Origin: an uncultured Flaviramulus sp.
GTDB lineage: Bacteria; Bacteroidota; Bacteroidia; Flavobacteriales; Flavobacteriaceae
DNA length: 64,000 nt
Assembly (NCBI GenBank): GCA_947495125.1
Contig: CANLXL010000010.1
Span: 104,403-168,402 of the forward strand
Direction of reading: 5' to 3'
Shown: positions 50,798 through 60,593 of the stretch, piece after piece
How the letters are laid out: the number at the start of each line of letters is the position of its first letter
How positions within the stretch are numbered: position 1 is the first letter of the stretch
Program-made: the position numbers and the translations under genes
The notes under the pieces: model-generated
The model's input: the letters and a program-made list of their open reading frames with translations, nothing else
Database searches by the model: none
What the model was told of the DNA's origin: nothing

Positions 50798-50882
50798 CGG
50801 AGAAAGAGGGATTCGAACCCCCGGAGGTGTGACCCTCAACAGTTTTCAAGACTGCCGCATTCGACCACTCTGCCATTTCTCC
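50798..50882 (-). tRNA. tRNA-Ser(UGA)
   Basis: ggagaaatggcagagtggtcgaatgcggcagtcttgaaaactgttgagggtcacacctccgggggttcgaatccctctttctccg: 7-bp acceptor stem, anticodon loop cttgaaa (TGA), long variable arm, ggttcgaatcc T-arm. Confidence 0.95.
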
Positions 50883-50906
50883 AGTGTCTTATGCTTTTGC
50901 CTTTTT

Positions 50907-50951
50907 GCGGGCTTGCCCGCCGAAAAGATGTATAGCATCTCGTAGGCGGGT
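50907..50951. repeat. GC-rich nested palindrome (REP-like) in tRNA-Ser leader
   Basis: GCGGGC-tt-GCCCGC and alternative CCCGCC-gaaa-AGATG-tatag-CATCT-cgta-GGCGGG. Confidence 0.55.
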
Positions 50952-51099
50952 GCAAATATAGAACCCTTTTTTATTTCTTTCAAATAAAAGGCTGATTTTT
51001 TAAAATAAATTTTTGCAACCGAAGTATTGTTTTAATTTATTTAATAACATAGTAAAAAACATATTTCAAATCTTATTTTTGTAGAAATTTTAAAACGAG

Positions 51100-51732
51100 A
51101 TGAACACCATACAACAACTGGAATGGCGCTATGCTGCTAAGAAATTCGATAGTCGCAAAATCCTTTCTAAAGATAAGTTGCATACGTTAAAGCAAGCGTT
51201 TAATTTAACAGCTACGTCTTTTGGACTACAAACCATAAATTTAGTTGTTATAGAAAGTAAAGACTTAAGAACTTCGTTGGTTGAGCATGCCTATGGTCAA
51301 AATCAGGTTTTAGACGCTTCACATCTGTTAATTCTCTGTGTTCAGGAGAACATAAAAGACCATCATATTAGTGATCATTTCGATAATATCAAAAAGATTC
51401 GCGCAACCTCCGATGAAATATTGGATCCCTATAAAAAGAACCTGATTGATATGATGAAGACCATGTCTGTTGAAGAACAGGAGCAATGGTCAAAAAATCA
51501 AGCCTATATTGCTTTAGGGAATTTAATGACCGTTTGTGCTATTGAAGAAATAGATTCCTGCCCCATGGAAGGGTTTGTTGCGGAAAAATTTGATGAGGTT
51601 CTAAAACTAAAGGATAAAGGACTAAAATCAGTGTTACTGCTTCCTGTAGGGTATCGCGCTGAAGACGATATGTTTGCCGATTTCCGAAAGGTAAGAAAGC
51701 CCATTGAAGAATCGGTTATCGAGTTAAAATAA
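51100..51732 (+). CDS. nitroreductase-family NAD(P)H-dependent oxidoreductase
   Basis: WRYAAKKFDSRKILSKDKLHTLKQAFNLTATSFGLQ; MEGFVAEKFDEVL; VLLPVGYRAEDD. Confidence 0.9.
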   Translation: MNTIQQLEWRYAAKKFDSRKILSKDKLHTLKQAFNLTATSFGLQTINLVVIESKDLRTSLVEHAYGQNQVLDASHLLILCVQENIKDHHISDHFDNIKKIRATSDEILDPYKKNLIDMMKTMSVEEQEQWSKNQAYIALGNLMTVCAIEEIDSCPMEGFVAEKFDEVLKLKDKGLKSVLLLPVGYRAEDDMFADFRKVRKPIEESVIELK

Positions 51733-51778
51733 TTGGAGAGCTAATACGAATTACATAAAATAAAGAATAAAAGAAGAT

Positions 51779-52984
51779 ATGCCTGGATTTGAATTATTTG
51801 GAAATGCTGAACGTCAAGAAGTAAACGATGTTTTAGATAATGGCGTCCTTATGCGCTATGGTTTTGATGGGATGCGTAACGGACACTGGAAGGCAAAGGA
51901 GTTGGAAGCATCTTTAGAAGATACTTTTCAAGTAAATCATGTACAGTTAGTATCTAGTGGTACTGCAGCTGTATCGGTAGCTTTGGCTTCTGCGGGCGTT
52001 GGTGCCGGTGATGAGGTGATTATGCCAACATTTACCTTTGTGGCAAGTTTCGAAGCTATAATGATGCTTGGTGCTATACCGGTTTTGGTGGACATTGATG
52101 ATACTTTAGCATTAAACCCGGAAGCCGTGAAGGAGGCTGTTACCCCAAAAACAAAAGCCGTAATGGTGGTACAAATGTGTGGCAGTATGGGAGATATGAA
52201 TGCACTTCAATCCATTTGCAACACTCATAATTTAGTTTTAGTTGAAGATGCCTGCCAGGCTATTGGAGGTACTTATCAAGGAAAACCTTTGGGAAGTATA
52301 GGCGACTTGGGTTGTTTCTCTTTCGACTTCGTAAAAACCATTACCTGCGGCGAAGGGGGTGCGGTGATTACTAATAACCGTGAATACTATACAAATTCTG
52401 ACCATTATAGCGATCACGGTCACGATCATGTGGGAAATGATCGAGGAGCAGAAAGCCACCCGTTTTTGGGGTATAACTTTAGAATATCCGAATTACATGC
52501 CGCTGTAGGTCTTGCGCAGGTAAGAAGGCTTCCTGAGTTTTTAGATATTCAAAAGAAAAATTTCAATATCCTTCGTGAGGCTTTGTCCGAAATTCCTGAA
52601 GTGGTTTTTAGAACGGTTCCGGAAGGTGGAGAAGAGAGTTGTGCCTTTTTAAATTTCTTTTTACCCGATTTAGAAGTGGCTAGAAAAGTTTCTGAAGCCT
52701 TTAAAACAAGTGGAGTAGATGCTTGTTTTCATTACTACGATAACAATTGGCACTACATTCGTAGATGGGGTCATTTAAAGGATTTGAAATCACTTTATCC
52801 GATTTCTGGAGATGTAAAGAAGGGATTGAAATATCTTCAAACCAAAACCTTTGAAAAGTCGGATGACTATATTGCCAGAAACATATCTTGTTTGATAAAG
52901 TTATCTTGGACTGAAGCGGAAATTCAGGAAAGAGCTTTAAAAATGGCAGAAATTGTAAGGACGGTGTTGAAGAAAGATCAGTGA
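51779..52984 (+). CDS. DegT/DnrJ/EryC1/StrS-family PLP aminotransferase
   Basis: VSSGTAAVSVALASAGVGAGDEVIMPTFTFVAS; LVEDACQAIGGTYQGKPLGSIGDLGCFSFDFVKTITCGEGGAV; LGYNFRISELHAAVGLAQVRRLPEFL. Confidence 0.95.
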   Translation: MPGFELFGNAERQEVNDVLDNGVLMRYGFDGMRNGHWKAKELEASLEDTFQVNHVQLVSSGTAAVSVALASAGVGAGDEVIMPTFTFVASFEAIMMLGAIPVLVDIDDTLALNPEAVKEAVTPKTKAVMVVQMCGSMGDMNALQSICNTHNLVLVEDACQAIGGTYQGKPLGSIGDLGCFSFDFVKTITCGEGGAVITNNREYYTNSDHYSDHGHDHVGNDRGAESHPFLGYNFRISELHAAVGLAQVRRLPEFLDIQKKNFNILREALSEIPEVVFRTVPEGGEESCAFLNFFLPDLEVARKVSEAFKTSGVDACFHYYDNNWHYIRRWGHLKDLKSLYPISGDVKKGLKYLQTKTFEKSDDYIARNISCLIKLSWTEAEIQERALKMAEIVRTVLKKDQ

Positions 52985-53113
52985 TTTCAGGATTCTTAAT
53001 GCCTGGATTCCTAAAGGATTAAATGTGCTAAAATAAATTTTGTTTCATTAAAGTTGATGACATCTTTAAATGGTTTCGATATAATATATATAAACCATTT
53101 AAAGCTATTAACA

Positions 53114-54220
53114 ATGAAACAGTATTTACATTTCACAGCAGTTATCTCAACCTTTTTGATAATTTTATCGGGTTATTCACAGACTTATAAAGTTGATGAA
53201 CAAAGAATTTATTCTTGGAACGGAGCTCCGGATTGGGTGCAACACACCACTGAACAATATACCTATGCTAATGGTGGCAATAAAGAGACCAGTGTATTGG
53301 GTTTAAACTTCCCTGGTTTAGAGAAATCCTATCAACACAATAAGACATATAATGCCAACAATGATATTATTTTAATTGTAAAACAAAGTTGGAATAATAC
53401 ATTAATGCAATGGGAAGATGATTCTCAAGACGTCTATAAATACTACCCGGGAACTAGTAATATAAAAGACGTCACCACTTATAACTTTGATCTGGGTTAC
53501 GATACGTTTAAAATATCTTATGAATATTCAGGTACAGATATTACTAAAATAACATTACAGGATGGCAGTTCCGGAAGTTTGGTTAATTTCGAAAAATATG
53601 AATATACCTATAATACACCGGGACAACCTTACCAAGAATTTGATAGTGAATGGAACACGTCAACCAATATGTGGGATTTAATAGAGCGAGCCACGGCCAC
53701 CTACGTGAACGGTTTGCGCACAGAACTTCTTGTTGAAAGTTATAATGGAAGTACATATGATTTATATGAAAGATATCTGTCTACTTATTCTGGTTCATTA
53801 GAAACGGAGTATCTTCAACAAAGTTGGAACGGATCAAATTATGTTAATTCGGATAGAGAGTTAAGTACTTATGATGGAAATGGTAATAAAACAGCATATA
53901 TTTTCGAAAGTTGGAATGTGGGCGCTTGGGTGCCTTATTATAAAGAAGAAAAATCTTTTTCTCTTGCCGGATCTTTAGGCACCAAATCTTTTGAAAATAG
54001 AGCAGTAAAGGTATATCCAAACCCGGTTTCTGATGTTTTAAACATATCATCAGTCGGAACGATCAACAGGATCGAAATGTTCAGCATATTAGGTGAAAAT
54101 GTATTACAGCAAATGTCCAACACTAAACAAATCAATGTAAAGGGATTAAGGTCAGGTGTTTATGTGTTAAAAGTGTTTAATAACGACAGAAGCACGACCA
54201 AAAGGGTAGTCATTAAATAG
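53114..54220 (+). CDS. T9SS type A sorting-domain secreted protein; start placed at MKQYLHFTAV
   Basis: Signal peptide; repeated SWN-containing units; C-term VKVYPNPVSDVLNISS...LRSGVYVLKVFNNDRSTTKRVVIK. Confidence 0.85.
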   Translation: MKQYLHFTAVISTFLIILSGYSQTYKVDEQRIYSWNGAPDWVQHTTEQYTYANGGNKETSVLGLNFPGLEKSYQHNKTYNANNDIILIVKQSWNNTLMQWEDDSQDVYKYYPGTSNIKDVTTYNFDLGYDTFKISYEYSGTDITKITLQDGSSGSLVNFEKYEYTYNTPGQPYQEFDSEWNTSTNMWDLIERATATYVNGLRTELLVESYNGSTYDLYERYLSTYSGSLETEYLQQSWNGSNYVNSDRELSTYDGNGNKTAYIFESWNVGAWVPYYKEEKSFSLAGSLGTKSFENRAVKVYPNPVSDVLNISSVGTINRIEMFSILGENVLQQMSNTKQINVKGLRSGVYVLKVFNNDRSTTKRVVIK

Positions 54221-54288
54221 ATTGAGCGCACTTAGGTGGTATTGAAGAATCTCTCGGCTAAATTTTGTTTGCCATGCGAGCTCCTCTT

Positions 54289-55449
54289 TTAATATTTTAT
54301 GTAATCAACAATTTCTAAACCGTAACCAATAAGGCCAACCCGTTTTGCATGCTCTTCAGCATTTGAAACCAAACGTAATTTATGGATATTTATGTCATGA
54401 AGAATTTGCGCGCCAATACCAAAATCTCTATTATCCATGTGTATCCTTGGAGCCTTAATGATTTGATTCGTTTTTTGATTTTCCTTTAAAAACGATAAGC
54501 GCTTTAAAATATTCATCGATTGTGACTCTTGATTTATAAATAAGATAGCACCTTTGCCTTCGGTATTAATAACCTTAAACATATCGTCCAATTGCTTATC
54601 TACATTATTAGTTAGCGTCCCAAGAATATCATTGTTTATAAGCGTAGAGTTGATTCGGGTGAGCACGGGCTCATCATCTCGCCATTGGCCTTTTGTTAAA
54701 GCGATATGTACTTGATTGTTTGTTGTTTGTTTATAGGCTCTGAGTCTGAAATTTCCAAAACGTGTTTCAATTTGAAAATCCTCTTTTTTATCAATTAAAG
54801 AGTCATGCTGCATTCTATAGGCTACTAAATCTTCAATAGATACGATTTTTAAATCTAGTTTTTGAGCGACCTTCATGAGTTCCGGTAAACGAGCCATGGT
54901 ACCATCTTCATTCATAATTTCAACAATAACACCGGCTGGCTTTAAGCCTGCCAATCGTGCAAAATCTATAGCGGCCTCGGTATGTCCTGTTCTTCGTAAA
55001 ACGCCGCCTTCCTTAGCAACCAAGGGAAATATATGCCCGGGTCTTCCTAATTCAAAAGGTTTTGTGTTAGGGTTAATTAAAGCCTTAACCGTTTTTGCTC
55101 TATCGCTGGCAGAAATACCTGTGGTTACACCATTACCGCGCAGATCAACAGATACGGTAAAGGCCGTTTCCATGGGGTCGGTATTATTCCTAACCATCAT
55201 GTTTAGCTCTAATTCTTTACATCTGGTTTCTGTAAGTGGTGTACAAATAAGCCCCCTGCCGTGGGTTGCCATAAAGTTGATCATTTCTGGGGTTACCATA
55301 TCGGCAGCGGCTACAAAGTCGCCTTCGTTCTCGCGATTTTCATCATCTACAACAATGATGACTTTTCCGTTTCTAATATCGTCTATGGCTTCATGAATAG
55401 AGTTAAGCTTGAATTCTGAAGTTTTTGCAGTCATAGGTTCTATAATCAT
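54289..55449 (-). CDS. 3,4-dihydroxy-2-butanone-4-phosphate synthase with degenerate GTP cyclohydrolase II-like half (RibBA-like)
   Basis: VDDENRENEGDFVAAADMVTPEMINFMATHGRGLICTPL; GRPGHIFPLVAKEGGVLRRTGHTEAAIDFARLAGL; C-terminal half lacks RibA Cys ligands. Confidence 0.92.
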   Translation of the reverse strand: MIIEPMTAKTSEFKLNSIHEAIDDIRNGKVIIVVDDENRENEGDFVAAADMVTPEMINFMATHGRGLICTPLTETRCKELELNMMVRNNTDPMETAFTVSVDLRGNGVTTGISASDRAKTVKALINPNTKPFELGRPGHIFPLVAKEGGVLRRTGHTEAAIDFARLAGLKPAGVIVEIMNEDGTMARLPELMKVAQKLDLKIVSIEDLVAYRMQHDSLIDKKEDFQIETRFGNFRLRAYKQTTNNQVHIALTKGQWRDDEPVLTRINSTLINNDILGTLTNNVDKQLDDMFKVINTEGKGAILFINQESQSMNILKRLSFLKENQKTNQIIKAPRIHMDNRDFGIGAQILHDINIHKLRLVSNAEEHAKRVGLIGYGLEIVDYIKY

Positions 55450-55465
55450 AGCGCAAAGATATTGC

Positions 55466-57433
55466 TTATTTTAAACTATCTAAACAATTTTGTTTTAAGT
55501 CTTCTTTAATTTTAGATTTTAAATAGAAGTGAGGAATCATATATAAGGGAAGCCCTATGATTAAAAGCATAATACCCGGACGTTTATTCAGTTTATGGAT
55601 ATGCTTATAAAAAACTGATAAATTCAGTAAAGATTTTATATAATAGATAATATATAAAAATAAAGACACAAAGCTCAACTGAATTGAAGCGGATTGTAAC
55701 GAGGGTAGTTTGTTGTTTTTAAATACAAAGAACAAGACTAATAATATAACACCGATGCCATACAAGGAAATGGCAAATAGGGCATGTACTTTGTAATTTT
55801 TGGAAATGGTTTCAGAGGTATCAAATGTCTTCCTTATGGCTAATCCATTAGCTCTTAGTTCGGAAGTTGAAATACCTCTGCTATTCAGGAGCTTTATAGC
55901 TTCATAACGACTATCCTCATGGTGTCCAAGAGTTTCATAGTTTTCAATAACCTTAATTAATCGTTCGTTAGTGTAAGGCTGCAAAAAAGTGTAACTTACA
56001 CTGTTCTTTTCTTTTATATTGAACATCTTCTTTAGCGGTTCAATAATACTACCGACTTCAAATAGACCTTTATCTTGGGTAGCTCTTTTGGTTAGAAAGA
56101 TACCCAGAGGTAACATAATTAAGGTTGAAAACCAAGCCCCTAATATGGGGTTTAGTGAACCATTTTCGGCACTGTTTTTTGCAAACAAACCAATAAAATG
56201 ATAGGTTAGAAAAAGTAATATGGCAATGACCATTGGTAAACCCATACCTCCCTTTCTAATTAAGGCACCTAATGGGGCGCCAACAAAAAATAAAATCACA
56301 CAGGCAAAACCTAATGCTAATTTTTGATGAAAAGAAATAATATGTTTATTAAAATTCTTAGTTTCCTGTTTTATGATCGGTAACTTTGATGTTGTAATTT
56401 GGGTGGTGCTATTTATAGCATTAACCGCAATATTTACGATTTGTAACTTGTTTTTCGTTTCAAAAAGATCGAGAATTTCCCCTTCATAAATGGTATCGGT
56501 GTCTTTAACCACTCTTTTTTTAGCGTTTAGTCTATTGATACTTGATCGTTGAAGTAGACTTTTTGAGAAAGATTCATGTTCAGTTTGACGCTTCAATGCC
56601 AACGAATCTATGGTTTCATCCAGCTGACTCATATTTAGCATATTGAATTTGTCAGTATGCGCTTTGTTTTCAAAATCGACATCATCAGTTTCAGATAAAT
56701 CAATACTGATGGTGTATTTGTCGAAGGGGCTTTTAGCAAATGGTCTTTTTTTTCTATCCTTTAAAGCTTTTGGAGTGATGTCTTCGTAATAATTACCATC
56801 AACTAAAATAAGCTTCAAAACATTAGAGTCTTCTTTGCTGGCTAACTCACCTGATTTTGCTTTAATTATTCGGGCATTAGTCCTACCGCTTTTTGCTTTT
56901 TCATGAATCGTTACGTTTTTGAAGTATTGACCACGGTCTCCGCTTTTTTCTTCTACTTTTATGTTATAAGTGTCAATCTGGTTAAACTGCCCCTCAACAA
57001 TAGCCATGGCCGGTTTCGTCTTTTTAATGTTAGTTCTTAAATTATAAAAATTGAAGTTTGCCCAGGGGATAACATTGTTTGAAAAAATAAAAGTAATAAG
57101 GCCTAAAAAGACGATAAATATGCTAAGACCTTTCATGGAGCGTTGCAATGAGATACCGGTGGATTTCATGGCAGCAAACTCATAATTCTCGGCGAAACTA
57201 CCGAACACCATGATAGAAGCCAATAGTATGGTCAAGGGAAGGATTAAGGGGATTAAGGTTGGGATGACGTATATGAGAAATTTTACAATAATCTCTACAT
57301 CTAAATCTTTACCTGCTAATTCTTTGATGTAAAGCCAAATGGCCTGCAACACAAAAATCATCATAAGAATTAAAAAAACGCTTAAAAACGTTTTTAGGTA
57401 AGAGGTTAGTATGTAGCGGTCTAGTATTTTCAC
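55466..57433 (-). CDS. LptF/LptG (YjgP/YjgQ) family permease
   Basis: KILDRYILTSYLKTFLSVFLILMMIFVLQAIW; FGSFAENYEFAAMKSTGISLQRSM. Confidence 0.9.
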   Translation of the reverse strand: MKILDRYILTSYLKTFLSVFLILMMIFVLQAIWLYIKELAGKDLDVEIIVKFLIYVIPTLIPLILPLTILLASIMVFGSFAENYEFAAMKSTGISLQRSMKGLSIFIVFLGLITFIFSNNVIPWANFNFYNLRTNIKKTKPAMAIVEGQFNQIDTYNIKVEEKSGDRGQYFKNVTIHEKAKSGRTNARIIKAKSGELASKEDSNVLKLILVDGNYYEDITPKALKDRKKRPFAKSPFDKYTISIDLSETDDVDFENKAHTDKFNMLNMSQLDETIDSLALKRQTEHESFSKSLLQRSSINRLNAKKRVVKDTDTIYEGEILDLFETKNKLQIVNIAVNAINSTTQITTSKLPIIKQETKNFNKHIISFHQKLALGFACVILFFVGAPLGALIRKGGMGLPMVIAILLFLTYHFIGLFAKNSAENGSLNPILGAWFSTLIMLPLGIFLTKRATQDKGLFEVGSIIEPLKKMFNIKEKNSVSYTFLQPYTNERLIKVIENYETLGHHEDSRYEAIKLLNSRGISTSELRANGLAIRKTFDTSETISKNYKVHALFAISLYGIGVILLVLFFVFKNNKLPSLQSASIQLSFVSLFLYIIYYIKSLLNLSVFYKHIHKLNKRPGIMLLIIGLPLYMIPHFYLKSKIKEDLKQNCLDSLK

Positions 57434-57443
57434 AAGGATTTAC

Positions 57444-58094
57444 CTAATCTATAGTGTTGATGTAATAATCTTTGTATTTGTCGGCATCAAAGGTAAATAA
57501 GGTTTTTGATAATGGCTCGTTTGTTTTAAAAGAATTAACAGTAAGCGTTGTTTTCGTACCGTTTTTTCCAATCTGAATTAAATTATAGATATGTTTGGTT
57601 TGGGTATCGACACCCAAAAGAATATGCTTTATTTCAGAATTCGAATCAATGGGAGTTAACTTTACATATTGAATTTTTCTGCCTTTAACATTTTGTTCAA
57701 TATCCATTTCATAGGTATATCCATCTTCATAAAAGGATAACATTTTACTGGGCGTTATGGCGTCTTCTTCGTCTTCACCCTCTACAGAAATCGTAACTTC
57801 TTCATCTTCGGGGCTAATATTGTACAATGTTTTACCGTTAAATATTCGGGTTACTCCAAAAATATTCAGTCTATAATTATCGCCTTGCATGACCACATCT
57901 CCCTTAGTTTCTTGTTTCATGTTTTCAGAAACATTTTCAAGAACAAATTTAAAATCTAAAGCGATATTTTCGTAGCTTTTTACCTTTTCTGAAACCTCAT
58001 TTAATAGTGCTTTTCCCTGATTTTGTCCAAAACCATTAAATGCGCCAAACGCTATGGAAAAAAATATGATTGTTATTATATTTTTAATCTTCAT
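57444..58094 (-). CDS. LolA-like outer-membrane lipoprotein carrier
   Basis: Signal peptide; SYENIALDFKFVLENVSENMKQETKGDVVMQGDNYRLNIFGVTRIFNGKTLYNISPE. Confidence 0.85.
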   Translation of the reverse strand: MKIKNIITIIFFSIAFGAFNGFGQNQGKALLNEVSEKVKSYENIALDFKFVLENVSENMKQETKGDVVMQGDNYRLNIFGVTRIFNGKTLYNISPEDEEVTISVEGEDEEDAITPSKMLSFYEDGYTYEMDIEQNVKGRKIQYVKLTPIDSNSEIKHILLGVDTQTKHIYNLIQIGKNGTKTTLTVNSFKTNEPLSKTLFTFDADKYKDYYINTID

Positions 58095-58099
58095 TGTCC

Positions 58100-60478
58100 T
58101 TATAAATTTTCATTTGCCAGATGCTGATCCAAAGCAGTTAAATCGGGTACTAAAACCTGTCTTGCTTTACTCCCTTCAAAGGGTCCTACGATCCCTGCAG
58201 CTTCGAGTTGATCAATCAATCTTCCAGCTCGATTGTATCCTAATTTTAGTTTTCGTTGCAATAAAGAGGCAGACCCTTGTTGCGCTGTTACAATCACAAT
58301 AGCCGCATCTTTAAACAACTTATCTCTATCTGAGATATCTATATCAAGACTTGTGCCACTTTCTTCACCTACATATTCCGGTAATTGATAAGCCTCCGGG
58401 TAGGCCTTTTGAGCTCCAATATATTCTGTTATTTTTTCAACTTCCGGCGTATCGACAAAGGCACATTGTACACGAATCACATCATTACCCTGTGTAAATA
58501 ACATATCACCACGTCCAATTAACTGATCTGCTCCGGAACCATCTAAAATCGTCCTGGAATCAATTTTAGAAGTCACTCTAAAAGCAATTCGTGCCGGGAA
58601 GTTTGCTTTAATAATACCGGTTATAACGTTTACTGAAGGGCGTTGTGTCGCAATAATTAAATGAATACCAATGGCACGTGCCAACTGTGCTAAACGTGCA
58701 ATAGGGGTCTCCACTTCTTTACCGGCTGTCATTATTAAATCGGCAAACTCATCAACAACTAAAACAATATAGGGTAAGAATTGATGCCCCTCATTGGGGT
58801 TTAATTTTCGAGCTTTGAATTTAGCATTGTATTCGGCAATATTTCTACAAAGTGCATTTTTAAGCAGTTCGTAGCGGTTATCCATCTCAATACATAAGGA
58901 GTTTAAAGTATTAATAACCTTAGTATTGTCTGTTATAATCGCATCTTCACTATCCGGGAGTTTCGCAAGATAATGACGTTCAATTTTATTAAAAAGCGTT
59001 AGTTCTACTTTTTTGGGATCGACCAATATAAATTTAACTTCTGCGGGATGCTTTTTATATAAAAGTGACGTTAAAACGGCATTTAAACCAACAGATTTAC
59101 CCTGCCCCGTAGCTCCTGCCATAAGTAAATGTGGCATTTTGGCAAGATCGACAACAAAAGTTTCGTTGCTGATGGTTTTTCCCAGGGCAATAGGCAATTG
59201 CATCTCTGAATTCTGAAATTTCTTCGAAGCGATGACCGAGCGCATGGAAACGATGGTTGAATTCTGATTGGGAACTTCAATACCAATGGTTCCCTTTCCC
59301 GGAATGGGTGCAATGATTCGAATACCCAGTGCTGAAAGCGATAATGCGATATCGTCTTCCAGGTTTTTGATTTTTGAAATACGAACCCCTGCTTCCGGTA
59401 CAATTTCATATAATGTCACCGTAGGTCCTATAGTTGCCTTGATACTGGCAATACCAATCTTATAGTTGTTTAAGGTTTCTACAATTTTGTTTTTATTTTC
59501 TTCGAGCTCTTCCTGATTAATGGTGATACCCTCGGTGTCATACTTTTTTAACAGATCGAGTGTGGGGAATTGATAATTGCCTAATTCTAAAGTGGGGTCG
59601 AACTGTCCAAAATCTTCAACCAACTTATTGGCTAAATTATCAGTTTCAGAAAGTTCGTCTGCTACAGTTTCGACCTTCATCTCTAATTCCGGTTCTTCAT
59701 CCTGAACAATCTCAACGGGTGTAACCTTAACCTCTAAAGGTGCTGATTCTGGTTTCTTTTCAACATCGTTATTTTCTAACGGAATCTCAAAAGCTGTTTT
59801 AATGGCTTCAGCTTCTTCAGATAAATTATTATCTAATGGTACCGAAAAGGCTTCGTTTGCTTGAGAAAACTCTTCTTTAATATCTTTTTTTGCGGATTTA
59901 AAAAGTTCTGTAATGCTTTGAAACGTGACTCTAAACCGAATGGCTAAATAGGTTATTAGCCCAAACAGCAACAGAAGAGCAGTCCCTATTTTACCAATAT
60001 AATCTTGTAAAAAGGCATTGAGCTCAAACCCAATAGTACCTCCAAGGATGTCGTTTTTGCCTCCAAAAAAACCAAAGAACACCGAGCACCAGATCATAAT
60101 CAAGATGCCCCAAAACCAATGTTGTCGCAATTTGGATTTTCCAATATCCATTAACACATAAATGCCGGATAAAAACATCAAACCGGATAGAATGAATGCT
60201 GATATACCAAACCCTCGGTGTATAAAAAAATCGCTTAACCATGCACCGGATTTATTTAACCAGTTTTTAGAAGTACTATCTCGAGAAGTGAAGTCAGACA
60301 AACTACTTTGATCTGCTTCTCCTGTGAAAAAGAAAGAGATAAAGGCAATACACAACAAAACCCCAAATATGGCTAAAAAGCTCCCTAATATGAGCTTTTG
60401 CTGATTAGATAACTTAAAACTTGGTCTTCTAAGTTTTTTTCCAGGTGGTTTTTTAGTCTTGGTTTTTCTCTTCGCCAT
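58100..60478 (-). CDS. ftsK: DNA translocase FtsK/SpoIIIE
   Basis: N-terminal TM segments; PHLLMAGATGQGKSVGLNAVLTSLLYKKHPAEVKFILVDPKKVELTLF; ATQRPSVNVITGIIKANFPARIAFRVTSKIDSRTILD; gamma domain at C-term. Confidence 0.97.
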   Translation of the reverse strand: MAKRKTKTKKPPGKKLRRPSFKLSNQQKLILGSFLAIFGVLLCIAFISFFFTGEADQSSLSDFTSRDSTSKNWLNKSGAWLSDFFIHRGFGISAFILSGLMFLSGIYVLMDIGKSKLRQHWFWGILIMIWCSVFFGFFGGKNDILGGTIGFELNAFLQDYIGKIGTALLLLFGLITYLAIRFRVTFQSITELFKSAKKDIKEEFSQANEAFSVPLDNNLSEEAEAIKTAFEIPLENNDVEKKPESAPLEVKVTPVEIVQDEEPELEMKVETVADELSETDNLANKLVEDFGQFDPTLELGNYQFPTLDLLKKYDTEGITINQEELEENKNKIVETLNNYKIGIASIKATIGPTVTLYEIVPEAGVRISKIKNLEDDIALSLSALGIRIIAPIPGKGTIGIEVPNQNSTIVSMRSVIASKKFQNSEMQLPIALGKTISNETFVVDLAKMPHLLMAGATGQGKSVGLNAVLTSLLYKKHPAEVKFILVDPKKVELTLFNKIERHYLAKLPDSEDAIITDNTKVINTLNSLCIEMDNRYELLKNALCRNIAEYNAKFKARKLNPNEGHQFLPYIVLVVDEFADLIMTAGKEVETPIARLAQLARAIGIHLIIATQRPSVNVITGIIKANFPARIAFRVTSKIDSRTILDGSGADQLIGRGDMLFTQGNDVIRVQCAFVDTPEVEKITEYIGAQKAYPEAYQLPEYVGEESGTSLDIDISDRDKLFKDAAIVIVTAQQGSASLLQRKLKLGYNRAGRLIDQLEAAGIVGPFEGSKARQVLVPDLTALDQHLANENL

Positions 60479-60593
60479 TAATGGGTTATTGTTTCAAATT
60501 CAAATCTGAGGGCAGGTCTGAGATTACATTACTTTCTTTAGCAATGCAACAAAAATACAAATTACTAACGTTTATCCTAGTGGTAATAGTATA

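Larger units (their letters stand above)
20849..50809. mobile_element. Putative ~30 kb integrative element/genomic island in tRNA-Ser carrying a PUL
   Basis: 14-bp direct repeat agcggagaaagagg at 20849-20862 and 50796-50809 (3' end of tRNA-Ser); repeat agtgac[t/a]ccgaattagcccctttt at 20922-20945 and 50675-50698; tyrosine integrase next to the tRNA. Confidence 0.72.

Noticed and set aside
53114-54220. Internal SWN-containing repeats as a DNA repeat array
   Set aside because: Repetition is at protein level in a T9SS secreted protein; DNA copies are too diverged to be a recombinational repeat.
54875-55396. 173-aa plus ORF
   Set aside because: Antisense shadow of the conserved RibB domain.
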